From Nocardioides sp. GY 10127 (lineage in GTDB: Bacteria; Actinomycetota; Actinomycetes; Propionibacteriales; Nocardioidaceae), in assembly GCF_004919085.1 (NCBI RefSeq), contig NZ_STGL01000005.1, forward strand, positions 558,001 to 622,000: a DNA stretch of 64,000 nucleotides, read 5' to 3'. Position numbers and translations under genes: made by a program. Positions 42,705 to 51,345 of the stretch are shown here, in pieces. Position 1 is the first letter of the stretch, and each line of letters starts with the position of its first letter. The notes below the pieces were generated by a model. The model did not search any database, had not been told where the DNA came from, and saw nothing but the letters and a program-made list of their open reading frames with translations.

Positions 42705-44153
42705 TCACCCGGACGCGGCGTCCCCCGCTCGCGCCGCCGCCCGCGCCGCCGTCGGAGTGCGTGGCAGGAGGAGCAGGCTGACCGCCGCGGCCAGCGCGGC
42801 GAGGGCGCACACCGTCCACACGACCAGGTACCCGCCGAGGGGGGCGTGCCCCAGGTCCGGACCCTCGAGGCTGCCCGTCGAGGCCAGGGCCACAGCGAAC
42901 ACGGCGGAGGCGAAGGCGCCGCCCACGGTCTTGGTCGCGTTGGTCATGCCCGTGGCGAAGCCGGTGCGCTCCGGGGGCGCAGCCGCGGCCGCCGCCGCGG
43001 GCAGCGCGGCGACGAGGGCCCCCGAGCCGAGGCCCGCCACCGCCATGTTCGTCACGAGCTGGGCGCTGGAGTCGTGGAAGGGCAGGAACAGCGCGTAGCC
43101 CACGCCCACGAGCAGGGCGCCCGCGACGAGGGCCCCTCGCTCGCCCAGGAGCCGGCTGGTCAGGGGCAGCGTGAGGGCGCCGGTGGCCATGCAGATGACG
43201 TAGGCGCCGATGAGCACCGAGACGAAGGCGGCGTCGGCGCCGAGGCCGTACCCGGCGACGGCGGGGTCGGTGCGGGCGAACGTCGAGAGCGGGATCTGGG
43301 CGCCGAGCACGGACATGCCGAAGAGGAAGGCCGTGAGCTGGACCGGCCACATGGCGCGGACGGCCATCAGCCGGACGTCGACCAGCGGCTCGGTCAGCCC
43401 GCGCTCGCGCCGCACGAACGGCACCAGCAGGGCCAGGCCGAGCACCACCAGCAGCCACGGCACCGGCGAGGTGGGCCCCAGCAGGCGCAGCGCGAAGAGG
43501 CCACCCATCACCGCCACGAGCAGCGTGGTGAGCAGGCCCAGGCCGGCCAGGTCGTGTCCGCCCGAGGACTCGCCGGGCACGTGCTCGACCCCGAACCAGA
43601 CCGCGACCAGCACGATCGTCACCACGATCGCCGGCAGCGTGAGCAGGCCGGTCATCCCGATCGCGGTGACGAGCACGCCCGAGGTGAGCGCGCCGGCGAT
43701 CACGGCGATCTCCAGGGCGCCCACCAGCACCGCCGCGGCGCGCCGGGTGAGCAGGTGCTGGCGCGGGCTGCCGGCGGTGCGCCGGTGGATCACCGCGACC
43801 TCCAGCGGCAGCCACACCACGTAGAAGCCCTGGAGCGCCCAGGCCACCAGGAAGGTGCCGAAGGACGGCGCGAACGCCACCGCCCAGGACGCGGCGGCCG
43901 TCACGGCGGTGGCGAGCACCAGCACCCGCTGGTGCCCCCAGACGTCGGCCAGCCGCGCCAGCGGCGGCACGCAGAGCGCCGAGACCAGCAGCTGCGCCGC
44001 CTCGAACCAGTTCACGTCCGCGTCGGCGACACCGAGCCGGTCGGCGATGTCGCTGTAGACCGGCGTGTAGTAGCCCTGGAGGACGCCCGAGGCGATCTCG
44101 AGGGCGACCAGGAACCCGACGACGCGCAGCAGCGAGGACGCGGGCGCGCTCAC
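42705..44153 (-). CDS. MFS transporter (14-TM drug-efflux type)
   Basis: 482 residues with about 14 predicted helices, resembling the DHA2-type drug:H+ antiporters. Seen: FLVALEIASGVLQGYYTPVYSDIADRLGVADADVNWFEAAQLLVSALCVPPLARLADVWGHQRVLVLATA, containing the RLADVWGHQR motif A, and TAFLFGMSVLGAQIPLSTFA. Its GTG start overlaps the stop of the upstream M20 peptidase gene (GTGA), so the pair is translationally coupled: a peptidase/amidase and an exporter or importer may handle the same compound. The substrate is unknown. Confidence 0.88.
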   Translation of the reverse strand: MSAPASSLLRVVGFLVALEIASGVLQGYYTPVYSDIADRLGVADADVNWFEAAQLLVSALCVPPLARLADVWGHQRVLVLATAVTAAASWAVAFAPSFGTFLVAWALQGFYVVWLPLEVAVIHRRTAGSPRQHLLTRRAAAVLVGALEIAVIAGALTSGVLVTAIGMTGLLTLPAIVVTIVLVAVWFGVEHVPGESSGGHDLAGLGLLTTLLVAVMGGLFALRLLGPTSPVPWLLVVLGLALLVPFVRRERGLTEPLVDVRLMAVRAMWPVQLTAFLFGMSVLGAQIPLSTFARTDPAVAGYGLGADAAFVSVLIGAYVICMATGALTLPLTSRLLGERGALVAGALLVGVGYALFLPFHDSSAQLVTNMAVAGLGSGALVAALPAAAAAAAPPERTGFATGMTNATKTVGGAFASAVFAVALASTGSLEGPDLGHAPLGGYLVVWTVCALAALAAAVSLLLLPRTPTAARAAARAGDAASG

Positions 44154-45514
44154 GCGGGCAGCTCCTCGAGCAGGCGTCGGTAGAACCGGACGCCGTCGAG
44201 CAGGTCGGCGACGTGGAGGTGCTCGTCGGGCCCGTGGATGCTGGCCCGCTGCGTCGCGGACATGCGGAAGGGCGCGAACCGGTAGACCCGCGGGCAGAGG
44301 CCGGTGAAGAACCGGCCGTCGGTGGCGGCCAGCACCACGTACGGCGTCGGGACGGCGTCCGGGAAGACCTCGCGTACCCCGGCCTCGAGCAGGGCGAAGG
44401 CCTCGTCGTCCCACGGGCTCAGCGGGGTGGGCTCGCCGTGCTCGACGACCTCGACCTCGATGCCCTCGCCCACGGTCCGCCGCACGTGCGCGAGGAGGTC
44501 GGCCACCGACTCGCCCGGCGCGATCCGGGCGTTGACCCCGGCGGTGGCGCGGGTGGCGACCACGTTGAGGGCGGGCGAGCCCGCGAGGGTCGTGGTGACG
44601 GTGGTGGTGCGCACGAGCGCGGCGGCCTCGCCGCCCATCGCCGCCAGCGCGCGGGCGGCCACGGGGCGGGCCCTGTCCACCCGCGCCAGCACGGCGCCGA
44701 TCGGGCCCGTCGCGTGCGGGGCGAGGCGGCGGAACATCTCCACCGTCACGTCCCCGAGGCGGGCGGGCAGCGGGTGCTTCTCGAGGGCGAGGACGGCGCG
44801 GGCCAGCCGCGCCGTCGCGCCACCCCGCGCGGGGGTGGAGGCGTGCCCGCCGCCGCCGGAGGCGGTCAGGTGCAGGGACGTGGTGCCCTTCTCGGCCACG
44901 CCGATGAAGGCGACGGGGACGGCGACGCCGGGGAAGACCTCGGTGCCCACGGCCCCGCCCTCGTCGAGGACCAGCCAGGGCGCCACCCCGCGCCGCTCGA
45001 GCTCGGCCGCGGCGTGGGCGGCGGCCTCGCCGGAGACCTCCTCCTCGTGCCCGAAGGAGAGCCAGACGTCCTGGGCGGGGGTGTGGCCGGCGGCCAGCAG
45101 GTCCTCCACCGCCTGGCACACCGCGGCGACGGAGCCCTTGTCGTCCAGCACGCCGCGGCCCCAGAGGGTGCCGGCCTCGAGCCGGGCCTCGAAGGGGTCG
45201 CCGGTCCAGTCCTCGCCGGCCGGCACGACGTCCTGGTGGGCCATGAGCACCACGGGGCGCTCGGCGCTGCGCCCGGGCCAGCGGAACAGCAGGGCGCCCG
45301 GGCTGCCCGGCACCTCCACCCGCTCGAGCCGTGCGTGCAGCAGGGGGAAGTGCGCCGCCATGACCCGGTGCAGCTCGGCGACGAGCGCGGGGTCGGCGAC
45401 GTCCGGCGACCGCAGGCTCACGGTCGGGACCCGGACCATGGCCCGCAGGGCCGCGACCACCGGCTCCTGGTGGGCGGTCTCGTCGGGGTGCGTGGACGCC
45501 GTGGGGGAGCTCAC
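44150..45514 (-). CDS. M20-family peptidase (PM20D1-like)
   Basis: 454 residues of the M20 metallopeptidase family with all zinc ligands: VVLMAHQDVVP (His), WGRGVLDDKGS (Asp), WLSFGHEEEVSG (catalytic Glu and ligand Glu), VLDEGGAVG (Asp/Glu region), GGGGHASTP in the lid domain, and SIHGPDEHLHVADL (final His). The order and spacing are those of carboxypeptidase S/PM20D1-type enzymes that act on N-acyl amino acids or dipeptides. No signal peptide. It is coupled to the MFS gene downstream. GTG start. Confidence 0.9.
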   Translation of the reverse strand: MSSPTASTHPDETAHQEPVVAALRAMVRVPTVSLRSPDVADPALVAELHRVMAAHFPLLHARLERVEVPGSPGALLFRWPGRSAERPVVLMAHQDVVPAGEDWTGDPFEARLEAGTLWGRGVLDDKGSVAAVCQAVEDLLAAGHTPAQDVWLSFGHEEEVSGEAAAHAAAELERRGVAPWLVLDEGGAVGTEVFPGVAVPVAFIGVAEKGTTSLHLTASGGGGHASTPARGGATARLARAVLALEKHPLPARLGDVTVEMFRRLAPHATGPIGAVLARVDRARPVAARALAAMGGEAAALVRTTTVTTTLAGSPALNVVATRATAGVNARIAPGESVADLLAHVRRTVGEGIEVEVVEHGEPTPLSPWDDEAFALLEAGVREVFPDAVPTPYVVLAATDGRFFTGLCPRVYRFAPFRMSATQRASIHGPDEHLHVADLLDGVRFYRRLLEELPA

Positions 45515-45579
45515 GGGTGCAGGCTAGCCGCGCGGACGGCCGGTGGGCAGGGGTCCAGGGCAGGGCTTCAGTGGTGGGC

Positions 45580-46227
45580 TCAGCGCAGGGGATCGCCCGA
45601 GCCCCAGGTGCCGCGGTGCACCACCTCGTCGAGGGGGCGGCGGGGGCGTCGCGCGGCCGACCCGCGCGGCCGTGCCGACCCGGGGGCCGGGTGGCCGACG
45701 GTGACGGCCCCGACCGGGGTCATGTCGTCGGGCAGCCGCAGCTGAGCCCGGACCGCTGCGTCGGAGGCCACGGGCAGCCCGAAGAAGCAGGCGCCGAGGC
45801 CCTCGTCGACCGCGGTCTGGAGCACGAGCAGGGCCGCCATGGCCGGGTCGGTGAGCCAGTAGGGCACGAGCCAGGGCGAGCCGTCGGGTGCCGTGCCCCC
45901 GCGCCGGGCGGCGTCCTTGTCGGTCTCGGCGTAGCGGGCCAGGTAGGCCTCGCGGGAGCCGCACGGGACGATCACCACCGGCGCGCGCGCCATGCCGCGC
46001 AGCCACGGGTCGGGCTGCGCCGTCCGCTCCTCGCCGGCCGCGGCCCGCCAGAACCCGGCGACGGCCTCGGGGGTGTCGAGGACGACGAAGCCCCAGCCCT
46101 GCGCGAACCCCGCGCTCGGCGCCCGGACGGCGTGCTCGAGCAGGCGCCGCACGGTGGCGGCCGGCACCGGGTCGGGCGCGTAGTCGCGCACCATGCGCCG
46201 GCGCCGGACGACCTCGCGGAACTCCAC
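45580..46227 (-). CDS. Nitroreductase family protein
   Basis: 215 residues of the FMN-dependent nitroreductase fold: MEFREVVRRRRMVRDYAPDPVPAATVRRLLEHAVRAPSAGFAQGWGFVVL (N-terminal FMN-phosphate Arg/Arg motif and PSAGFAQ), DPAMAALLVLQTAVDEGLGACFFGLP and VGAVTVGHPAPGSA. It uses NAD(P)H to reduce nitro compounds, quinones or a specific cofactor; the long loop (about 100-130) suggests a specialised substrate pocket. It is divergent from the DUF1801 gene. Confidence 0.9.
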   Translation of the reverse strand: MEFREVVRRRRMVRDYAPDPVPAATVRRLLEHAVRAPSAGFAQGWGFVVLDTPEAVAGFWRAAAGEERTAQPDPWLRGMARAPVVIVPCGSREAYLARYAETDKDAARRGGTAPDGSPWLVPYWLTDPAMAALLVLQTAVDEGLGACFFGLPVASDAAVRAQLRLPDDMTPVGAVTVGHPAPGSARPRGSAARRPRRPLDEVVHRGTWGSGDPLR

Positions 46228-46372
46228 GGCGCCAGCATGCCCGGCCGCGGGCCGTACCCGGAATGCGGTCCTCCTGGGACGTTCGCTCCCCGGACCGGCC
46301 GCGACGGGTCTAGCGTGGACGACTCACGCGCCGCCCCGGCACTCCTCACCGTCCCCCGAACGCGAGGTCACC

Positions 46373-46732
46373 GTGTCCCCCTACACCTCTGTCGACGAGT
46401 ACGTCGCGTCCTTCCCCACCCACGTCCAGATCGAGCTCCAGGAGCTGCGCCGTGCCGTGCGCGCCGCCGTGCCGATCGCGGGCGAGCGGCTGCGCCGTGG
46501 CCTGCCCACGTTCACGACGGACGGCACCGACTTCCTCAGCGTCGGGGTCGGCGAGGGCCACCTGCGGCTCGAGCCGCTGCCCCGCCGCGCCGACGCGGAG
46601 CTGACCGACGCGATGGCCGACTTCGTCGAGGACGACGGCCTCCAGCTGCCCCTGAAGAAGACGCCCTACGCGCTGGTCGGTCGCGTCGCTGCGCGCCTGG
46701 CCACCGAGGCCGGCGCGGCGCCGCTGCACTGA
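46373..46732 (+). CDS. DUF1801-type small protein
   Basis: 119 residues resembling DUF1801 (YdhG-like, iron-chaperone fold): TSVDEYVASFPTHVQIELQELRRAVRAAVPIAGERLRRGLPTFTTDG, then HLRLEPLPRRADAEL and QLPLKKTPYALVGRVAARLA. These match the usual helix, GMPTF-like turn, strand and KxTP-Y/L segments, though the Lys-rich signature is only partly kept. Function unknown. GTG start, with GAGG about six bases upstream (CGCGAGGTCACC); TAGCGT at about 46312 may be its -10. Confidence 0.7.
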   Translation: MSPYTSVDEYVASFPTHVQIELQELRRAVRAAVPIAGERLRRGLPTFTTDGTDFLSVGVGEGHLRLEPLPRRADAELTDAMADFVEDDGLQLPLKKTPYALVGRVAARLATEAGAAPLH

Positions 46733-46771
46733 TCCGCACCGACGCGCCGCGGCCGCCACTGGCCGCCCGGC

Positions 46772-48208
46772 TCAGTAGCCCGCGGGCTTGCCGTCGGTGC
46801 GCAGCCAGTCGTCGAAGAACGTCGAGAGGTCCTGGCCCGAGACGCGCTCGGCCAGCGCCTCGAAGCCGGCGGTCGTGGCGGTCCCGCCCGTGTGTCGCCG
46901 GACCCAGCCCCGCAGCACCCGGAGCAGGTCGCGGCCGCCGATCCGCTCGCGCAGCGCCTGCACGGTCATGGCGCCCCGCAGGTACACGGGGTCCCCGAAA
47001 AGGTCGGCGGGGTCGGTGAAGGTGGTCGGCGCGGGGCTCCACAGCGGGGCCGAGGCCGGACGGGCGTAGAGCCGCGCGAAGTGCGTGGCGGGCGTGAGCC
47101 CCCCGTGCGCCCCGGTCCACAGCCACTCGGCGTAGGTGGCCAGCCCCTCCGCGAGCCACAGGTCGTGCCAGTCGCGCACCCCCACCGCGTCGCCGAACCA
47201 CTGGTGCGCCTGCTCGTGGACCACGAGCCGGGTGCCCACCGGGCCCACCGGGTAGAACGGCAGTGTCTGCGTCTCCAGCGCGTAGCCGACGTGCGCGTCG
47301 TCGAGGAGGTGCCCGGTGGTGGCGAACGGGTAGGGCCCGAAGCGCCGCTGGAGGAAGCGCAGGACGGTCGGCAGGACGTCGCGGGCCGCGGCCGCGCCGG
47401 CGTGCTCGGCGTCCTCGAAGAAGCGGGCGGTGACCGTGCGGCCTGCGCCCAGGTCGACCTCGCGGGTGACCTGGCGGAACCGACCGATCGCCAGCAGCAC
47501 GAGGTGCGGGGCGACCGGGCTCTGCTGGCGCCAGGTCCAGGTGCGCACCGGCTGCGGGGCGGACGCCCCGGGCAGGGTCGCCGTCCCGGAGCGGGTGCGC
47601 ACCAGCGTCCCGCCGGCGACCGCCGTCGCGGGGGCCGGCACGGTGACGGCGAGCTCCACCCGCGCCTTGTCGGCGGGGGTGTCGTTGACGGGCAGCCAGG
47701 TGCGGGTGCCCAGCGGCTCCCCGAGCGCGACCGCGCCGTCGGCGGTGCGCACCCAGCCCTCCCGGCTCCCGTCGTCGTCCCGCATGCTCCCGGGCCGCCC
47801 CTCGTAGGTCACGCGGAGGGTGAACCGGCCGTCCACGGGGGCGGTGGGGGTCACGGTGAGGTGGGCGTCGGCCTGCGTCACCGTCGCGGGCTCGCCGTCG
47901 ACGGTGGCGCGGGAGACCGCGGGGCCGGTGTAGTCCAGCTGCACCTGGTCCAGCGTCCGGGTGGCGCGGGCGGTGATCGTCACGTGCGCCTGGAGCCGAC
48001 CGGTGCCGGGGCGGTAGGCCAGCCGGGCGCGGTAGGCCCGCACGTCCAGGTCGGTGGTGCCCACGCCCGGGAAGAGGGGAGTGGCCGTGGTCGCGGAGGC
48101 GAGGGCGGCGGTGCCGCCCGCCCCCGGGCCCGCCGGGAGCGGTGCCGCCGTGGCGAGCAGCAGCGCGGCGACGGCGCCGGCTCGGCCCAGGCTGCGGTGC
48201 GCTCTCAC
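46772..48208 (-). CDS. Secreted M1-family metallopeptidase
   Basis: 478 residues. A signal peptide is visible: RAHRSLGRAGAVAALLLATAAPLPA, cleavage probably after the AALASA region. The M1 zinc site is complete: HEQAHQWFGD followed 18 residues later by the third ligand in WLAEGLATYAEW (HExxH-x18-E), plus a Tyr-containing C-terminal helical part. The usual GAMEN exopeptidase motif is replaced by YALETQT, as in the bacterial secreted M1 subgroup. It probably trims peptides outside the membrane. The GTG at 48208 begins the signal peptide; a longer upstream reading is open but not conserved. Confidence 0.9.
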   Translation of the reverse strand: MRAHRSLGRAGAVAALLLATAAPLPAGPGAGGTAALASATTATPLFPGVGTTDLDVRAYRARLAYRPGTGRLQAHVTITARATRTLDQVQLDYTGPAVSRATVDGEPATVTQADAHLTVTPTAPVDGRFTLRVTYEGRPGSMRDDDGSREGWVRTADGAVALGEPLGTRTWLPVNDTPADKARVELAVTVPAPATAVAGGTLVRTRSGTATLPGASAPQPVRTWTWRQQSPVAPHLVLLAIGRFRQVTREVDLGAGRTVTARFFEDAEHAGAAAARDVLPTVLRFLQRRFGPYPFATTGHLLDDAHVGYALETQTLPFYPVGPVGTRLVVHEQAHQWFGDAVGVRDWHDLWLAEGLATYAEWLWTGAHGGLTPATHFARLYARPASAPLWSPAPTTFTDPADLFGDPVYLRGAMTVQALRERIGGRDLLRVLRGWVRRHTGGTATTAGFEALAERVSGQDLSTFFDDWLRTDGKPAGY

Positions 48209-48360
48209 CGGACGACCATAGGGCTCCGGACGCTCGGGGTCACCTGACGGGCGCCGGGCTGCCCGCCCGGGCCGGGTGGCTTCCCCCACCCGTGGTTGGA
48301 AAGGGTGGGTCGGGTCGTGAAGAATGGCGCGGCCCGCTGCCGTCTGCCCAGGAGAACCTC

Positions 48361-48927
48361 GTGCCGCGCTTCAAGCCCTCCGAGGAGCACCCCGTGCTCG
48401 TCGGCCTCGTCGCCCTCGTCGGTGTGGCGATGGCGGTCGGCCTCCTCCTCGGCGGGATCGCACTGGCCGGCACCAAGATCGCCGGTCTCGGCGACGACTC
48501 CTCGACGTCGAGCGCCGACAGCACCCAGGAGACGCTGTACGCCCCGCGGCCGTCGAAGACGTCGTCCTCGGCCTCCGAGTCCAGCAGCGACAGCAGCTCG
48601 ACGGCCTCGTCCCCCACCTCCTCCGCCACGGCGCAGCAGACGAAGAAGGCGAGCACCAAGAAGATCACCCTCCAGGCCTCCCCGAGCTCGGTGAGCGCCA
48701 TGGAGGAGATCGACCTCACCGGCACCTACAAGGGCGGCGAGGGCTCCGTCCTCCAGGTGCAGCGGTACTCCGACGGCTCCTGGACCGACTTCCCGGTCAC
48801 GGCCGTCGTCAGCGGCGGCACCTTCGCCACCTACGTGCAGACGGGCTACACCGGCAAGGTGAAGTTCCGCGTCGTCGACACCGACTCGAGCCGCACCTCG
48901 AACGTCGTCAGCGTCACCGTCGGCTGA
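48361..48927 (+). CDS. Membrane-anchored protein with Ser-rich stalk and Ig-like domain
   Basis: 188 residues: short cytoplasmic basic start, one transmembrane helix (VLVGLVALVGVAMAVGLLLGGIALAG, about 12-37), a Ser/Thr-rich low-complexity stalk (about 45-105), then a beta-sandwich of Ig-like type (KITLQASPSSVSAMEEIDLTGTYKGGEGSVLQVQRYSDGSWTDF and VKFRVVDTDSSRTSNVVSV). The domain order suggests a type II membrane protein displaying an Ig-like domain outside the cell. AGGAG eight bases before the GTG fixes the start. No function known. It is followed by the second copy of the 63-bp inverted repeat. Confidence 0.75.
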   Translation: MPRFKPSEEHPVLVGLVALVGVAMAVGLLLGGIALAGTKIAGLGDDSSTSSADSTQETLYAPRPSKTSSSASESSSDSSSTASSPTSSATAQQTKKASTKKITLQASPSSVSAMEEIDLTGTYKGGEGSVLQVQRYSDGSWTDFPVTAVVSGGTFATYVQTGYTGKVKFRVVDTDSSRTSNVVSVTVG

Positions 48928-48946
48928 CCGGCCCGCCGCGGCCAGG

Positions 48947-49009
48947 GATAGTCCCTGACCAACGGACCCGTTTCGGGGCCCGGAAGGGGTCCGTTCGTCA
49001 GGGACTATC
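48947..49009. repeat. 63-bp near-perfect inverted repeat, copy 2
   Basis: Same 22-base arms as at 13871-13933 (48947-48968 and 48988-49009), same single arm mismatch, 19-nt spacer with GGGGCCC at its middle. Here it lies between two plus-strand genes. Confidence 0.9.
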
Positions 49010-49091
49010 CACGGGCTGCGGCACCCCGCCCCCCTCGAATCCGCTCGCGCCGACGCCGGCGTGCTGACAGCATCGGCTGCGTGATCCACGG

Positions 49092-50393
49092 ATGAGCCTC
49101 GCCGCGCGGCTGCGCGCCCTCCGCCTCGACCTCACGCCGCTGCGCACCTCGCGCGACTTCCGGCTGCTCTTCGTCGCCGGCACCGTCTTCTACCTGGGCG
49201 GGATGGTCACCTACGTGGCCGTGCCGTTCCAGGTCTACCGGGTGACCGGCTCCAACCTCGCCGTCGGCGCCATCGGCCTCGTGGAGCTCGTCCCGCTGGT
49301 CGTCTTCGGCCTCTACGGCGGCGCGCTCGCCGACCACGTGGACCGGCGCCGGCTGCTCGTGGCCAGCGGCCTGGCGCAGGCGGCCGCGACCGCCGTCCTG
49401 GCCGTGAACGCCGCCGGCCTGCTCGGCGGCCAGCACGTGTGGCTGGTGTTCGTGGTGGCGGCGGTCCTGTCGGCCACGTCCTCCCTGCAGCGGCCGTCGC
49501 GGGAGGCGCTGATGCCGCGCACGGTGCGCCACGACGAGCTGCCCGCGGCCAACGCGCTGACCAGCCTCGGCATGCAGATCGGCGTCCTCGTGGGGCCGGC
49601 GATCGGCGGCCTCCTCATCGCCTACGTGGGCCTCGGCTGGTGCTTCGTGGTGGACGTCGCGGGGCTGCTCGTCGCCTCGGCGATGTACGCCGCGATGAGC
49701 GCCTACCCGCACCGGGAGGAGACGACCCCGCCCAGCCTCGCGGGCGTCCGCGCCGGCCTGGAGTACGCCCTGCGCCGCCGCGACCTGCTGGGCACCTACC
49801 TCGTGGACATCGCGGCGATGCTGCTGGCGATGCCGGTGGTGCTCTTCCCCGCCCTCGTCGAGGACGTCTTCCAGCGGCCGGAGCTGCTGGGCCTGCTGTA
49901 CTCCGCGGAGACCGTCGGGGCGCTCCTGGCCACGGCGCTCTCCGGGTGGACCGGCCGGGTGCACCACCACGGAAGGGCCATCGTCCTCGCCGCCGCGGCC
50001 TACGGCGGCTGCGTCGCGCTCGCGGGCCTGATGCCCTCGTTCTGGCTGGTGGCCCTCTTCCTCGCGCTCTCGGGCGCGGCCGACATGATCTCGGGCGTCT
50101 TCCGCGGGATCGTGTGGAGCCAGACGATCCCCGAGGCCATGCGCGGACGCCTCGCCGGCATCGAGATGCTCAGCTACTCCCTCGGGCCGCTGGGCGGTCA
50201 GGTGCGGGCGGGCGTCACCGCCGACCTGTGGTCGGTGCGGGGCGCGATCACGTCCGGGGGCGTGGCCTGCGTGGCCGGCGTCGGCCTGACGGCGGCCTGG
50301 CTGCGCGACTTCTGGTCCTACGACTCCCGCACCGACCCCCACGCCGTCGCCGAGCGCGCGACGCGCGCTGCCGCCGGGGAGTCCCAGGCATGA
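49092..50393 (+). CDS. MFS transporter (EntS-like)
   Basis: 433 residues with about 12 helices, resembling the enterobactin exporter EntS/MFS_3 group: DFRLLFVAGTVFYLGGMVTYVAVPFQVYRVTGSNLAVGAIGLVELVPLVVFGLYGGALADHVDRRRLLV (N-terminal helices and motif A loop), LPAANALTSLGMQIGVLVGPAIGGLLIA and VFRGIVWSQTIPEAMRGRLAGIEMLSYSLGPLGGQVRAG. EntS relatives export siderophores or drugs; no siderophore genes are nearby. Start ATG 11 bases after a weak GGAT-type site, so translation initiation is not clear. It ends in a bidirectional terminator. Confidence 0.88.
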   Translation: MSLAARLRALRLDLTPLRTSRDFRLLFVAGTVFYLGGMVTYVAVPFQVYRVTGSNLAVGAIGLVELVPLVVFGLYGGALADHVDRRRLLVASGLAQAAATAVLAVNAAGLLGGQHVWLVFVVAAVLSATSSLQRPSREALMPRTVRHDELPAANALTSLGMQIGVLVGPAIGGLLIAYVGLGWCFVVDVAGLLVASAMYAAMSAYPHREETTPPSLAGVRAGLEYALRRRDLLGTYLVDIAAMLLAMPVVLFPALVEDVFQRPELLGLLYSAETVGALLATALSGWTGRVHHHGRAIVLAAAAYGGCVALAGLMPSFWLVALFLALSGAADMISGVFRGIVWSQTIPEAMRGRLAGIEMLSYSLGPLGGQVRAGVTADLWSVRGAITSGGVACVAGVGLTAAWLRDFWSYDSRTDPHAVAERATRAAAGESQA

Positions 50394-50431
50394 CGACGCC
50401 CGCCTCCCCGAGTGGTGGGGGGCGGGCGTCG
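50394..50431. terminator. Bidirectional terminator between MFS and aldo/keto reductase
   Basis: GACGCCCGCCTCCCC (50395-50409) and the complementary GGGGGGCGGGCGTC (50417-50430) form a long stem with one mismatch, immediately after the MFS stop and before the minus-strand reductase stop. Confidence 0.75.
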
Positions 50432-50451
50432 GCCGTGCGCGGGTGAGGCTG

Positions 50452-51288
50452 TCAGTCGGGGACGTAGTCGAACGTGTCCGGGTTCGGGCCGGTGCGGCCG
50501 TCCTCGCCCTGGTCGAGCGCCGAGATCGCGTCCATCTCGGCATCGGTGAGCGAGAAGTCGAACAGGTCGAAGTTCTCGACCATGCGCTCGCGGTGGGTGG
50601 ACTTGGGGAACACCACGTCGCCGCGCTGCACGTGCCACCGCAGGGTCACCTGGGAGGCGGTCTTGCCGTGGGCCGCGGCGATCTTCCCGATGGTCTCGTC
50701 GTCCAGGACGGCGCCCTGGGCGATCGGCGACCAGGCCTCGACCACGGAGCCGGTGCGGTGCGTGGCCGCGCGGGCGGCCTCGTTGGTGAAGAAGGGGTGC
50801 ACCTCGATCTGGTTCACGGCGGGGACCAGGCCGGTCTCGGCGGCGAGGCGGTCGAGGTGGGCGGGCTGGAAGTTGGAGACGCCCACGCCGCGGGTGCCCT
50901 GGCCGACCAGCTCCGTCATGGCCTTCCAGGTCTCCACGTAGTCGAGGCCGATCGTCGGCAGCGGCCAGTGGATGAGGAACAGGTCGAGGTGGGTGCCGAG
51001 CTTGGCGACGGTGTCGTCGAAGGCTCGCTTCACGTCGTCGGGCGAGTGGAAGCAGTTGTTCAGCTTGGAGGTGATCCACAGCTCCTCGCGGGGGAGGCCG
51101 GACGCCGCGACGGCGACCCCGACCTCCTGCTCGTTGCCGTACATCTGGGCGGTGTCGATGTGCCGGTACCCGACCTCGAGCGCGGTGCTCACCGAGTCGG
51201 CCGTCTGGGCCGGCGGGATCTGGTACACCCCGAAGCCGAGCTGGGGGATGGCGGTCTCGTTGTTCAGCAGGATCGTGGGAACGGACAT
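50452..51288 (-). CDS. Aldo/keto reductase (2,5-diketo-D-gluconate reductase-like)
   Basis: 278 residues, a (beta/alpha)8 NADPH-dependent oxidoreductase. Catalytic tetrad regions: VGYRHIDTAQMYGNEQEVG (Asp, Tyr), ITSKLNNCFHSPDD (Lys), LFLIHWPLP (His). The cofactor site is in IGKIAAAHGKTASQVTLRWHVQRGDVVFPKSTHRERMVENFDLFDFSLT. Placed in the 2,5-diketo-D-gluconate reductase (AKR5C) type by its start MSVPTILLNNETAIPQLGFGVYQIP. It reduces aldehydes and ketones; physiological substrate unknown. Start ATG at 51288. It is downstream of the racemase gene on the same strand, 57 bp apart. Confidence 0.92.
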   Translation of the reverse strand: MSVPTILLNNETAIPQLGFGVYQIPPAQTADSVSTALEVGYRHIDTAQMYGNEQEVGVAVAASGLPREELWITSKLNNCFHSPDDVKRAFDDTVAKLGTHLDLFLIHWPLPTIGLDYVETWKAMTELVGQGTRGVGVSNFQPAHLDRLAAETGLVPAVNQIEVHPFFTNEAARAATHRTGSVVEAWSPIAQGAVLDDETIGKIAAAHGKTASQVTLRWHVQRGDVVFPKSTHRERMVENFDLFDFSLTDAEMDAISALDQGEDGRTGPNPDTFDYVPD

Positions 51289-51345
51289 GGGTCCAGGCAA
51301 CCAGCCGACCGGGTCGGGCACCCTCACCCCCACGGACCCACCCCG

